This document shows positions 35,729 through 44,539 of a DNA stretch of 64,000 nucleotides, piece by piece. Under the pieces are notes generated by a model, which worked only from the letters and a program-made list of their open reading frames with translations, did no database searches and was not told the DNA's origin. Origin of the DNA: Aquimarina acroporae (lineage in GTDB: Bacteria > Bacteroidota > Bacteroidia > Flavobacteriales > Flavobacteriaceae); NCBI RefSeq assembly GCF_023195925.1, contig NZ_JALPRE010000003.1, forward strand, positions 1 to 64,000. Reading direction: 5' to 3'. Position 1 is the stretch's first letter, and every line of letters begins with the position of its first letter. The translations under genes were made by a program, and so were the position numbers.

Positions 35729-36916
35729 TTATACGGTAGCTCCTATTTTGCGTAGGGTAATTTGGAAGGTAGTTCCTTTCCCTATATCAGACTTAAGAAC
35801 TTTGATTCTTCCAGAATGATATTCTTCAATAATTCTTCTAGAAAGTGATAAACCTAAGCCCCAACCACGGCTTTTTGAAGTGTATCCTGGTTCAAATATT
35901 TTGGTGAATTTGCTTTTTGGGATTCCTTTTCCAGAATCTTTAATTCGTATAAAAACCCGTTTGGCATCATCAGATAAATCAATTTTTAGATCGCCCTTTC
36001 CACGCATTGCATCTATTGCGTTTTTAACCAGATTTTCTATAGTCCAACTGTAAAGTTGAGAGTTTAATGAAACAAGAATAGGTTTATCTGGTAAATCTAA
36101 CGAGAAGTTGATAAGCTTTGAACTTCTTGATTGCAGATATGTGTAGGCATTTCGTGTTTCTTCAACAATATCAACCTCTTCTAGAATAGGAATTGATCCA
36201 ATTTTTGAGAAGCGTTCGGTGATTACTTTAAGTCTTGAAATATCCTTTTCAATTTCGGTTATGTAATCCGGATTTACATTTTCTCCTTTCAAGATTTCAT
36301 TCCACCCTACCAATGAAGACAAAGGAGTTCCTATCTGATGGGCTGTTTCTTTGGCCATACCTGCCCATAATTTGTTTTGCTCACTTATTTTAGAAGTAGT
36401 AAAAAAGAAATAAATTACTCCTATCAGCAAAAATAAAATGAGTGCAATGGCTATGGGGTAATATTTCAGTTTATTTAATACGTCAGAATGGCCATAGTAG
36501 ATGTATTGTACACTGTCTTTAAGATCAAGTTCTATGGGATCGTTTTCAGATTTGATTTTTTTTAGATAAGACCTTAATTTCCTTTCGTCATTAAGTACGT
36601 TCTTAGATAAGTTTTGAAAATAACTAGGGTCGGGTTTACCCAAAGAATCTCTAATAAAATCTCCCTTAGAGTCTGTAATTATAAAAGGTACCGATTTGTT
36701 GGTTTCTCCAATCAGAATTACCAAATCGAGGTAATCGTCAGACTGTTCGCTGTTAAAAGCTTTTCTAGATTGTGTCCATATTTCAATTTTGGTACGTTCA
36801 TCATCTTTAAATCGCTGTAGGAACAATGAAGTATTCCATAACACAAGAATGGTGATTACCAAAACTGCTACAATGATAAAGTAGCTAGAAAAATTACGCT
36901 CATCAGAGAAATTCAT
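35729..36916 (-). CDS. Sensor histidine kinase
   Basis: A 395-aa membrane kinase. Helices at about 12-32 and 153-173 enclose a 120-residue periplasmic domain. The H-box MAKETAHQIGTPLSSLVG has H193, followed by HATPase boxes (NLVKNAIDAM, DSGKGIP, GWGLGLSLSRRI). No response regulator gene is adjacent, so it is an orphan here. The AHQIGTPLSSL form of the H-box is frequent in Bacteroidota NtrY-like kinases. Confidence 0.93.
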   Translation of the reverse strand: MNFSDERNFSSYFIIVAVLVITILVLWNTSLFLQRFKDDERTKIEIWTQSRKAFNSEQSDDYLDLVILIGETNKSVPFIITDSKGDFIRDSLGKPDPSYFQNLSKNVLNDERKLRSYLKKIKSENDPIELDLKDSVQYIYYGHSDVLNKLKYYPIAIALILFLLIGVIYFFFTTSKISEQNKLWAGMAKETAHQIGTPLSSLVGWNEILKGENVNPDYITEIEKDISRLKVITERFSKIGSIPILEEVDIVEETRNAYTYLQSRSSKLINFSLDLPDKPILVSLNSQLYSWTIENLVKNAIDAMRGKGDLKIDLSDDAKRVFIRIKDSGKGIPKSKFTKIFEPGYTSKSRGWGLGLSLSRRIIEEYHSGRIKVLKSDIGKGTTFQITLRKIGATV

Positions 36917-36989
36917 AAGAACCGTTAACTAAATCCTAAATATAAACGTTTTTATATAATTTTATTGTTTATGTAAGAGAATACTAAAG

Positions 36990-37022
36990 TTGAAATTAGT
37001 GGTCAAACTTTGGTTATCTTTG
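36990..37022 (+). promoter_or_regulatory. Promoter of the flavin reductase gene
   Basis: TTG at 36990-36992 and TATCTTTG at 37015-37022, 22 bases apart. It lies about 20 bases upstream of the ATG. Confidence 0.55.
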
Positions 37023-37040
37023 CTCAAGATAAAATAAAAT

Positions 37041-37916
37041 ATGATTACAATAGATCCTTCAGTTGTTTCTACAGGAAAATTACACGGTTTCATGTTGGGT
37101 GCAATAGGCCCGAGACCTATAGCTTTTGCGAGTACTGTAGATGTTGATGGCAATCCAAATTTGTCTCCATTTAGCTTTTTTAATGTGTTTAGTGCGAATC
37201 CTCCAATACTAATTTTTTCGCCTGCAAGAAGGGTTCGGGATAATACTACAAAACATACCTTAGAAAATGCTCAAGCCACAAAAGAAGTGGTAATTAATAT
37301 TGTAAACTATGATATTGTGCAGCAAATGTCTTTATCTAGTACGGAATATGGTGAAGGTGTGAATGAGTTTACAAAATCGGGTTTAACTATGGTGAAATCT
37401 GAAAAAGTAGCGCCATTTAGAGTGGGTGAATCCCCGGTACAGTTCGAGTGTAAAGTAAATGATATTATACCTATGGGAAGCGAAGGCGGTGCTGGTAATC
37501 TTGTTATGTGTGAAGTGCTGTTAATGCACGTAAATGAAAATATTGTTGATGCCGATGGTCGTATCGATCAATATAAAATTGATCAGGTAGCCCGTATGGG
37601 AGGAAATTGGTACACTCGTGCAAATAGAGGTATGTTTGAAGTGCCTAAACCGTTGAGTACGATAGGAATTGGTGTAGATGAATTGCCAGAAGATATTAAG
37701 AATAGTACAGTTTTTACAGGAAACGATTTAGGTAAACTTGCGAATATTGAGCATTTGCCAAGGAAAGAAGAAGCTTTAGATTTTGTTAATAAACAAGATG
37801 ATATTAAGAACAAAATAGCACAGGCCAACCCAATAGAAATTCATAAATTTGCTAAGCAATATTTAGATGACAACCACATAGATATTGCATGGAAGATTTT
37901 AGCAGCAAAATTATAA
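37041..37916 (+). CDS. Flavin reductase-like (FMN-binding split barrel) protein
   Basis: A 291-aa protein. The N-terminal 200 residues match the flavin reductase-like domain (GAIGPRPIAFASTVDVDGNP, NLSPFSFFNVFSANPPILIF, TKEVVINIVNYDIVQQM). The C-terminal 80 residues form a helical extension found in Bacteroidota members. It probably binds FMN and reduces flavin with NAD(P)H, or serves as part of a two-component oxygenase; no oxygenase is adjacent. Confidence 0.85.
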   Translation: MITIDPSVVSTGKLHGFMLGAIGPRPIAFASTVDVDGNPNLSPFSFFNVFSANPPILIFSPARRVRDNTTKHTLENAQATKEVVINIVNYDIVQQMSLSSTEYGEGVNEFTKSGLTMVKSEKVAPFRVGESPVQFECKVNDIIPMGSEGGAGNLVMCEVLLMHVNENIVDADGRIDQYKIDQVARMGGNWYTRANRGMFEVPKPLSTIGIGVDELPEDIKNSTVFTGNDLGKLANIEHLPRKEEALDFVNKQDDIKNKIAQANPIEIHKFAKQYLDDNHIDIAWKILAAKL

Positions 37917-37925
37917 TACATTAAG

Positions 37926-38303
37926 ATGGAAGTACAAGGTAAAGTAAAGATGGTCGGGGAGACACAAACCTTTGGAAGCAATGGTTTTAGAAAGAGAGAA
38001 ATAGTTGTAACTACAGACGAGCAGTATCCACAACATATCATGGTAGAATTTATTCAGGATAAGTGTGATCTGTTGAATAATTTTCAAGTGGGACAAGACG
38101 TGAAAATAAGTATCAATTTAAGAGGGCGCGAATGGGTGAACCCTCAAGGAGAAACAAAATATTTTAATTCTATTCAGGGTTGGAGAATCGAAAGCCTGCA
38201 ACCAGCTGCTCCTGCGGCTTCGGCACCACCAATGCCACCTGCAGATGCATTTGAGCCAGCAAACGATTTTTCTGAAGAAGAACACGACGACTTACCGTTC
38301 TAG
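37926..38303 (+). CDS. DUF3127 protein with SSB-like acidic tail
   Basis: A 125-aa protein matching DUF3127, a small Bacteroidota family with an OB-fold-like pattern (GKVKMVGETQTFGSNGFRKR, FNSIQGWRIE). After an Ala/Pro linker it ends EEEHDDLPF. The SSB encoded at 8930 ends EDDDLPF, the tip that docks replication and repair proteins. The shared tip suggests DUF3127 proteins bind single-stranded nucleic acid and recruit the same partners; that is inference. It lies 9 bases after the flavin reductase gene. Confidence 0.85.
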   Translation: MEVQGKVKMVGETQTFGSNGFRKREIVVTTDEQYPQHIMVEFIQDKCDLLNNFQVGQDVKISINLRGREWVNPQGETKYFNSIQGWRIESLQPAAPAASAPPMPPADAFEPANDFSEEEHDDLPF

Positions 38304-38328
38304 AAAAAAACATAAATAGTAAAAAGTA

Positions 38329-38361
38329 AAAAGTCCGGTAGTATACTATCGGACTTTTCAT
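38329..38361 (+). terminator. Intrinsic terminator after the DUF3127 gene
   Basis: AAAAGTCCGGTA and TATCGGACTTTT arms with a GTATAC loop (one mismatched pair allowed as G-T). The 150 bases between it and aat hold nothing I can name. Confidence 0.8.
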
Positions 38362-38512
38362 ATTGTGGTTTAGGTTAACCTTTTAATAAAACTCAAAAAA
38401 GCAATGATGAACAAAATTTATCTTAAAAGGTCTTAACAAAGATTGTGATTTTTTTGGTCAATTCAAACAACTGATTGATATTTAACGTTGCAGAAACTCA
38501 TATAATTACACT

Positions 38513-39151
38513 TTGTTTATTCTAACAGAATCCATAGAATTTCCTCCAGTTGCTTATGCCGATACCGATGGATTACTGGCGATAGGCGGCGATTTGTCTA
38601 CAGATAGATTGATATTTGCATACCGTAACGGGATTTTTCCCTGGTATAATGAAGGACAGCCTATTTTATGGTTTAGTCCAGACCCTCGTATGGTTTTATT
38701 TCCCAATGAATTGAAAATAAGTAAAAGCATGCGACAAATACTGCGAAAAAAAGCTTTTGAAGTTACCTTTAATTCAAATTTTGAAGAAGTCATATATAAT
38801 TGTGCAACCATAAATCGTCCCGATCAAGAAGGAACATGGATTACAACTGATATGCAAAATGCCTATAAAAAGATGTTCGATTTGGGTTATGCAATTTCTG
38901 TTGAGGTGTGGAAAGAAAATACTATGGTTGGAGGGCTATATGGGATATGGCTAGAAGAAAAAAGGATCTTTTGTGGTGAAAGTATGTTTTCTACCATGAG
39001 TAACGCTTCCAAATATGGGTTTATAATGTTAGTAGAGTGGTTGCAGCAAAAAGACGTGAAGCTTATAGATTGTCAAGTGCATACAGATCACTTATCAAGT
39101 TTAGGAGCTAGAGAAATTCCCAGAGACGAGTTTCTGAAATATTTAAAATAA
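38513..39151 (+). CDS. aat: Leucyl/phenylalanyl-tRNA-protein transferase
   Basis: A 212-aa enzyme that adds Leu or Phe to proteins with N-terminal Arg or Lys, marking them for ClpS-ClpAP under the N-end rule. Signature stretches: FPPVAYADTDGLLAIGGDLS, YRNGIFPWYNEGQPILWFSP, GGLYGIWLEEKRIFCGESMF. The start is TTG at 38513, since no in-frame ATG exists upstream and homologues begin at this position. Confidence 0.95.
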   Translation: MFILTESIEFPPVAYADTDGLLAIGGDLSTDRLIFAYRNGIFPWYNEGQPILWFSPDPRMVLFPNELKISKSMRQILRKKAFEVTFNSNFEEVIYNCATINRPDQEGTWITTDMQNAYKKMFDLGYAISVEVWKENTMVGGLYGIWLEEKRIFCGESMFSTMSNASKYGFIMLVEWLQQKDVKLIDCQVHTDHLSSLGAREIPRDEFLKYLK

Positions 39152-39192
39152 TTAATATTACCTTATTGCGGTGTATTAAAAACTATACTCTT

Positions 39193-39846
39193 ATGACCAT
39201 TCATAATTTAGGATTAGAAAATTCGGTTTTAAATCAATTTGTGCTTGAGCTTCGTGATGTAACTATTCAAAAGGACAGTATGCGATTTCGAAGAAATGTA
39301 GAGCGTATAGGAGAGATTTTAGGATATGAACTCAGTAAAACGCTGGAGTTTGTTCATAAAACCGTTCAAACACCATTAGGAGAACAGAAGACGCTAGTTC
39401 CTGTAGAAGAGATTGTTTTATGTGCCATTTTACGGGCAGGCCTTCCTTTGCATAACGGATTATTGAATTATTTTGATAAAGCTGAAAATGCATTTATCTC
39501 AGCATATCGGGATCATAAAAGAGATAGTGATGATTTTGATATTGTAGTGAATTATTTGGCGTCACCAAGATTAGAGAATAAAACCTTGATTTTGGCCGAT
39601 CCTATGCTTGCTACAGGGAAAACACTAGAAAATACCCTACAAGCAATGAAAGGGCATGGTACCCCTCGTCAAATTCATATTGTTTCTGTAATTGGTTCAG
39701 AATCTGGGGTTGGGTACACCGAAAAAGTATTTCCCGAGAATACACATCTATGGATTGCAGCGGTAGACCAGGAGCTCAATGCTAAAAGCTACATTGTTCC
39801 GGGGTTGGGAGATGCGGGAGATTTATCTTTTGGAGTGAAACTATAA
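39193..39846 (+). CDS. upp: Uracil phosphoribosyltransferase
   Basis: A 217-aa pyrimidine salvage enzyme that makes UMP from uracil and PRPP. The PRPP loop ILADPMLATGKTLENTL and the uracil-binding C-terminus (PGLGDAGDLSFG) are clear. The open frame begins at 39166 (TTG), but the ATG at 39193 gives the normal N-terminus (MTIHNLGLENSVLN). It lies 41 bases after aat. Confidence 0.93.
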   Translation: MTIHNLGLENSVLNQFVLELRDVTIQKDSMRFRRNVERIGEILGYELSKTLEFVHKTVQTPLGEQKTLVPVEEIVLCAILRAGLPLHNGLLNYFDKAENAFISAYRDHKRDSDDFDIVVNYLASPRLENKTLILADPMLATGKTLENTLQAMKGHGTPRQIHIVSVIGSESGVGYTEKVFPENTHLWIAAVDQELNAKSYIVPGLGDAGDLSFGVKL

Positions 39847-39847
39847 T

Positions 39848-40252
39848 TCAATCTTTATAGTTTTCAGATAATTGTTTCAGAATTTTTACCGCTTTATTAC
39901 CATCTTTTTTATGTACAAAAATATGGTCATGATAAAACCCTGCTATTACATTGCAGCTAATATTATGTTTTGCCAGTTCAGACGAAAAAATTGCAGTCAT
40001 ACCGACCGCGTCCAATGAAGAATGTACTTTTAGTGTGATCCAGTTAGCAATATAGGTATAAGATAGTTTGTGGTCATCCGCTTTTTGACGCTCCATAACG
40101 ATTGTTACTCCTTCTTTTTCTTTGAATTCACAAAGAATATCGCTTCTGGCAATACTATTTGCGTTTTCTACGGTAGAAAAAATATACTCGCCCTCTTGTA
40201 ACTTAGGCTGTAATGATCGTATCAGTTTGGTCAAATTGGTTTCTCCTTCCAT
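39848..40252 (-). CDS. ACT domain-containing protein
   Basis: A 134-aa protein. Two ACT-like halves: residues 1-60 (LTKLIRSLQPKLQEGEYIFS) and 65-130 (WITLKVHSSLDAVGMTAIFS, HNISCNVIAGFYHDHIFVHK), like the amino-acid-binding DUF2241/CASTOR type. Probably senses an amino acid; no enzyme is fused. The ATG at 40252 is preferred over the TTG at 40258. It follows tag by two bases and is likely cotranscribed. Confidence 0.82.
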   Translation of the reverse strand: MEGETNLTKLIRSLQPKLQEGEYIFSTVENANSIARSDILCEFKEKEGVTIVMERQKADDHKLSYTYIANWITLKVHSSLDAVGMTAIFSSELAKHNISCNVIAGFYHDHIFVHKKDGNKAVKILKQLSENYKD

Positions 40253-40254
40253 GA

Positions 40255-40818
40255 TCAAACCTCATTATATCTAAAACAATCTACTACATGGTCATTGACC
40301 ATTCCTATGGCTTGCATAAAGGCATATACAACAGTGGATCCAACAAATTTAAAACCTCTCTTTTTTAAGTCTTTACTAATGCGATCAGAAATTTCGGTAT
40401 TTGCCGGACAATCTTTATGATGTTTCCAAGAGTTTTTAATAGGTTTTCTGTCAATAAAACCCCAGATATAACTATCGAAACTGCCAAATTCTTCCTGAAT
40501 TTTTATGAAATTTTGGGCATTAGTTATAGCAGAGTTTATTTTCAATTTATTTCTTATGATACCAGCATCTTGAAGCAATTCTTCCTTTTTAGTTTCTCCA
40601 TATTTTGCTACAATTTTGTAATCAAAATTATCAAAAGCTTTTCTGAAGTTATCTCGTTTTCTTAAAATGGTTATCCAGCTCAAGCCAGCCTGAAAAGTCT
40701 CTAATATCAAAAACTCAAATAAAAGCTGCTCATCATGAAGAGGAGTTCCCCATTCATTATCATGGTAAGATTCGTATAAGTCGTCACCAACACACCATCC
40801 ACATCTGATTTTTGTCAT
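40255..40818 (-). CDS. tag: DNA-3-methyladenine glycosylase I
   Basis: A 187-aa repair enzyme that removes 3-methyladenine. Starts with the zinc-site and substrate region RCGWCVGDDLYESYHDNEWG, then ETFQAGLSWITILRKRDNFR, and late residues VYAFMQAIGMVNDH with a C-terminal Cys. Length and pattern are typical. Confidence 0.95.
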   Translation of the reverse strand: MTKIRCGWCVGDDLYESYHDNEWGTPLHDEQLLFEFLILETFQAGLSWITILRKRDNFRKAFDNFDYKIVAKYGETKKEELLQDAGIIRNKLKINSAITNAQNFIKIQEEFGSFDSYIWGFIDRKPIKNSWKHHKDCPANTEISDRISKDLKKRGFKFVGSTVVYAFMQAIGMVNDHVVDCFRYNEV

Positions 40819-40946
40819 ATTCCGAATTTTAGAATATAAATATATTGCATTTATTTATTCTGATACTTCCTTGAAGTACGATTATAGAATGAAAAAACCA
40901 ATTTCGTAAGTTTTAAAAATAATTATCGTCTTATCTTGTAACATTT

Positions 40947-41570
40947 ATGAAAAGAAATATGAATACTACCACAATAACAATAAACGAATTAATAGAAAAG
41001 GGAATTTCTAATTCTGCTAGCTATGAAGAATATAAAGAATTAGTAAGTAGCCTATTGCTAGAAGGTAAATCTACCGGTAATGATCAAACCGAAGCTTTGA
41101 CAAATTATAGTATGTTGAATGATCGAAGAATGAAGCGATTAGATAAAACTATAAAAGTAAATGATGCGGCTAAAAAGATATTTTCTGACGCAAAATTGAA
41201 TGTAACTTGGTTAGTGTTGACCGAAGGTTGGTGTGGCGATGCCGCACAGTCTCTGCCTGTAATAAATAAATTGGCAGAACTTAATGATGGGATCGATTTA
41301 AGAATTGTTTCTCGCGATGAGCATGATGACTTAATGAGTAATTTTTTAACCAATGGAGGTAAAGCAATTCCTAAATTGATTGCATTTGATAATGATAAAA
41401 AGGAAGTGCTAAATTCCTGGGGTCCTCGACCTTCAGTAGCTACAAAAATGGTAAACGATTATAAAGCTGAGCACGGTAGTCTTGATGCAGATTTTAAACA
41501 AGATTTACAAGTATGGTATAATAAAGATAAGGGGGTTAATATCATCGAAGATTTAACCAAACTTATCTAA
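40947..41570 (+). CDS. Thioredoxin-like protein with a single cysteine
   Basis: A 207-aa cytosolic protein with a thioredoxin fold (WLVLTEGWCGDAAQSLPVIN, cis-Pro loop KAIPKLIAFD). The active site is WCGDAA: C96 is present, the second Cys is replaced by Ala, and no other Cys exists in the protein. This family is common in Bacteroidota and is annotated as thioredoxin family protein. A dithiol exchange mechanism is not possible; a monothiol or binding role is likely. Its stop overlaps the converging TonB-like gene by 4 bases. Confidence 0.85.
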   Translation: MKRNMNTTTITINELIEKGISNSASYEEYKELVSSLLLEGKSTGNDQTEALTNYSMLNDRRMKRLDKTIKVNDAAKKIFSDAKLNVTWLVLTEGWCGDAAQSLPVINKLAELNDGIDLRIVSRDEHDDLMSNFLTNGGKAIPKLIAFDNDKKEVLNSWGPRPSVATKMVNDYKAEHGSLDADFKQDLQVWYNKDKGVNIIEDLTKLI

Positions 41571-42262
41571 TTACTATAATTAAAGTAATATGTAATTGAA
41601 CCCTGTTGTTCTTCTACATCAGAACGAGAAAATAGTGCTTGTTTGGCATACTCCATAGCATTGTCGAATAAGCACTCATTTCTTGTTGTAGAACGCTTTT
41701 TATCGACTTTGGTATCTACTACATATCCGTTTTTGTTCACTTCAATTTTAACCACTACTTTTCCGCTTCCATTACAGGTATAAACTGGATTAGGCAATTC
41801 AAGCGAGTTTCTTCCTTTAAGACTGTAGGTTAACGAACTATTTCTGTTATTGGTTTCTTTTCCTTCGGGTTCGAGTTCTTCTTTTTTTGTATCGTCTCCT
41901 TCAGCTTTTTCTTCTATGGGCACCTCGCCATCATTGGTTTGTGTTTCTTCATTTTCTGAAGATGCCTGCTCGGCTTCCATTAATGATTTAATGCGTTCTT
42001 CTATTTCATCATGATCTTCAAAATCTTCATTATAGGCATTGTGAGTTCTTTTAGAAGCGATTAGGTCTCTTGCTTCTTCCATTTGCGGTTCTTCTTCTTC
42101 AGCTTGTTCTTCTTCAGCAAGGAATTCTTCAGGAATCTCCATAAGAATTTCAGATTGCTGTTTTTGCTTCTTAAACATGCTAATGTTATAAAGACTAAGA
42201 ACAAAAATACCCATCAGCATCGATGTGATAATCAGGGCTTTATGTTTTTCTATAAACTCCAT
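41567..42262 (-). CDS. TonB-like energy transducer protein
   Basis: A 231-aa protein with one N-terminal helix (about 9-28), a long highly acidic Glu-rich spacer (about 35-140), and a C-terminal domain of about 80 residues (GKVVVKIEVNKNGYVVDTKV) like TonB C-terminal domains. The usual spacer in TonB is Pro/Lys rich; here it is acidic. It may link the inner membrane to receptors, but its partner is unknown. It is last in the ftsX-uppP-truB run. Confidence 0.75.
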   Translation of the reverse strand: MEFIEKHKALIITSMLMGIFVLSLYNISMFKKQKQQSEILMEIPEEFLAEEEQAEEEEPQMEEARDLIASKRTHNAYNEDFEDHDEIEERIKSLMEAEQASSENEETQTNDGEVPIEEKAEGDDTKKEELEPEGKETNNRNSSLTYSLKGRNSLELPNPVYTCNGSGKVVVKIEVNKNGYVVDTKVDKKRSTTRNECLFDNAMEYAKQALFSRSDVEEQQGSITYYFNYSN

Positions 42263-42295
42263 AGGTATCTATAACTAATTTTCTTATACAATATT

Positions 42296-43003
42296 TTAAT
42301 TAGTTTCAATTTTAACTGGTAACTGGGTTTTAAAAGCCTCAATAGTCATAGCTTCTTCCACCGAAAATTCCCCTATTTTGGTTCTTCTCAAAGCGGTTAG
42401 GTGTGCTCCACTTTGTAAATGTTTTCCAAAATCGTGTGCTAGAGATCGTATGTATGTTCCTTTACTGCAAACTACCCTGAAATCAATTTCTGGCAGTGCA
42501 ATTTTTGTAATTTCAAATTCGTCAATTGTTATTTTTCTGGGGGTGACTTCTACGTCTTCTCCTTCTCGGGCATACTCATACAAGCGTTTTCCATCTTTTT
42601 TCAAGGCTGAAAAGACCGGTGGAAATTGCTGTATTTCACCAATAAAATGAGAAGTAGCATCCATAACTTTTTTTTCAGAAACATGATCTATCGGAAAAGT
42701 TTGATCTATTTCAGTTTCCAAATCATAAGAAGGAGTTGTAGCTCCTAATGTGATGGTCCCAGTATATTCTTTGGCTTGACCTTGAAATTCTTGTATGCGC
42801 TTAGTGAATTTTCCGGTACATATTACCAATAACCCCGAAGCTAGAGGATCTAATGTTCCGGCATGCCCAACCTTAATTTTCTTTATGCCGAACGTCTTCC
42901 GAATAAGCCAACGCAATTTATTTACAACCTGGAAAGAAGTCCATTGTAGTGGTTTGTCGATCAATAGAATTTGACCATCTTTATAATCTTGTTCGGTTAA
43001 CAT
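42296..43003 (-). CDS. truB: tRNA pseudouridine(55) synthase
   Basis: A 235-aa enzyme making pseudouridine 55 in the T-loop. The catalytic Asp lies in GHAGTLDPLASGLL. KPLQWTSFQVVNKLRW and GTYIRSLAHDFGKHL are also typical. It starts 14 bases after uppP, as usual in flavobacteria. Confidence 0.96.
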   Translation of the reverse strand: MLTEQDYKDGQILLIDKPLQWTSFQVVNKLRWLIRKTFGIKKIKVGHAGTLDPLASGLLVICTGKFTKRIQEFQGQAKEYTGTITLGATTPSYDLETEIDQTFPIDHVSEKKVMDATSHFIGEIQQFPPVFSALKKDGKRLYEYAREGEDVEVTPRKITIDEFEITKIALPEIDFRVVCSKGTYIRSLAHDFGKHLQSGAHLTALRRTKIGEFSVEEAMTIEAFKTQLPVKIETN

Positions 43004-43017
43004 TGTTGTGTGGGGCG

Positions 43018-43812
43018 CTATTTAATAAAACCAAAACTGATGGCAAGTATGCCAACAAGTATACAATATACGGCAAAATACGTTAACTTGCTCTTTTTCA
43101 CCAGAGAAATCATCCATGTACAGGCGAAAAGCCCTGAAATGAATGCCGCAATAAAACCAACAATGATGGGTATACTGTTCTCTGACGAAAAATTAAGATC
43201 ACCACTTAAAAGGTCTTTGGCTATTTTACCGAAAATTAAAGGAATAACCATTAGAAAAGAGAAACGAGCAGCTTTTGTTTTGTCATTGCCTAGTAAAACC
43301 GATGTAGAAATAGTAGCTCCGCTTCGTGATATTCCTGGTAACATGGCAATTGCCTGCGCGATACCAATTATAAATGCATTGGAGGTGCTTACTGGTTTAA
43401 GCGTGTTTTTGGCTTTGTCTGCTAACCACAATAGAATTGCAGTGATAATAAGCATAAAACCAACAAATGTGATGTTTCCTCCAAATAATTGCTCTAACTG
43501 TTCTTCAAAAAACAAACCCACAATAACCGCTGGTATCATTGAGATAATAATTTTGAAAGAAAATAAGGTTTCTTCGTTTTTTTTAAACTTAAATAATCCA
43601 GAAATAATTTCCAGAATATCTTTTCGAAACACTACAATAGTACTTAGTGCAGTGGCAAAATGAAGGACTACGGTGAAAAGAAGAGATTCTTCGGGTACGC
43701 TGGTGTCACCTAAAATAGCTTTTCCTAGTTCTAAATGGCCGCTAGAGGAGACAGGTAAAAATTCTGTAAGTCCTTGTATAATGCCTAAAATAATCGAATC
43801 AATGATTTCCAT
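43018..43812 (-). CDS. uppP: Undecaprenyl-diphosphate phosphatase
   Basis: A 264-aa inner-membrane enzyme that recycles the lipid carrier of peptidoglycan synthesis and gives bacitracin resistance when abundant. Motifs GLTEFLPVSSSGHLEL and MLPGISRSGATIST are complete, with about eight hydrophobic helices. Confidence 0.96.
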   Translation of the reverse strand: MEIIDSIILGIIQGLTEFLPVSSSGHLELGKAILGDTSVPEESLLFTVVLHFATALSTIVVFRKDILEIISGLFKFKKNEETLFSFKIIISMIPAVIVGLFFEEQLEQLFGGNITFVGFMLIITAILLWLADKAKNTLKPVSTSNAFIIGIAQAIAMLPGISRSGATISTSVLLGNDKTKAARFSFLMVIPLIFGKIAKDLLSGDLNFSSENSIPIIVGFIAAFISGLFACTWMISLVKKSKLTYFAVYCILVGILAISFGFIK

Positions 43813-43875
43813 AAAGGATTCAGGGTTTTCTTAAACTTTGGCAAATATAGGGTAGTGGAATGATAAATTGATCGA

Positions 43876-44142
43876 TTACTTATCTTTCTTCTTATCTGGA
43901 TTTAATAAGATTGCGTAAATTTCTATACCAAAACCGATTAATACAATCGTGGGAGCAAGTCTTATTCTTCTGAAACTATAGATTTCCGGATTAAAGACAT
44001 TAGGATCGTCACTTCCTCCACCTGCCATCAAAATAAAACCAAGAGCAATAACTGCAATACCAATGGCCATGAACATATAATTTTTCTTTCCGAAAACGAA
44101 GTCTGGTTTCGGTAATGAATTTTTATTGGATTGTTTTTTCAT
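43876..44142 (-). CDS. DUF3098 membrane protein
   Basis: An 88-aa protein with two hydrophobic helices (YMFMAIGIAVIALGFILMAGG and APTIVLIGFGIEIYAILL). It matches DUF3098, a Bacteroidota family of unknown role encoded next to ftsX and uppP. Its start overlaps the upstream gene by 20 bases. The conserved neighbourhood hints at a cell-envelope role. Confidence 0.85.
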   Translation of the reverse strand: MKKQSNKNSLPKPDFVFGKKNYMFMAIGIAVIALGFILMAGGGSDDPNVFNPEIYSFRRIRLAPTIVLIGFGIEIYAILLNPDKKKDK

Positions 44143-44530
44143 GTATATCGTTATTAATCTCGTTATAAATTACCTTGTCCTTAAGCATCAATTTAGAAAT
44201 ATGTCCCATATTTCCGTCGCGAGTAAAGATAGTCCATCTTTTAATAGGATACAAAGTAACAGTTTTGTTTAAAATATCAAGACGAGTTTGTTCTACCGTT
44301 AATCCTTGCTGTAAGCCTCGATTAATATAGTAATAGTGCTCGTCGCCTTTTAGTGTAATGACAAGGTCAAGACCTGGGCCTTCTTCTATTTTGGTTACTG
44401 TTCCTTTTACGGTGAGTACATCTTCAGGTTGAACATTTCGAACAGGCTTAAAAGTTTGTACCATCATCCACATAAAGCCTAAAAACAACACAAAAACGAC
44501 TGAGAACCATATTTTAGCTACTTTTTTCAT
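44123..44530 (-). CDS. Membrane-anchored protein of unknown function in the ftsX operon
   Basis: A 135-aa protein with one N-terminal helix (about 5-26) and a periplasmic part that is beta-rich (VLTVKGTVTKIEEGPGLDLV, HYYYINRGLQQGL, KTVTLYPIKRWTIF), possibly an OB-like fold. I do not recognise the family. It begins 9 bases after ftsX and overlaps the DUF3098 gene. Confidence 0.7.
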   Translation of the reverse strand: MKKVAKIWFSVVFVLFLGFMWMMVQTFKPVRNVQPEDVLTVKGTVTKIEEGPGLDLVITLKGDEHYYYINRGLQQGLTVEQTRLDILNKTVTLYPIKRWTIFTRDGNMGHISKLMLKDKVIYNEINNDIHEKTIQ

Positions 44531-44539
44531 CTTGAGAGC

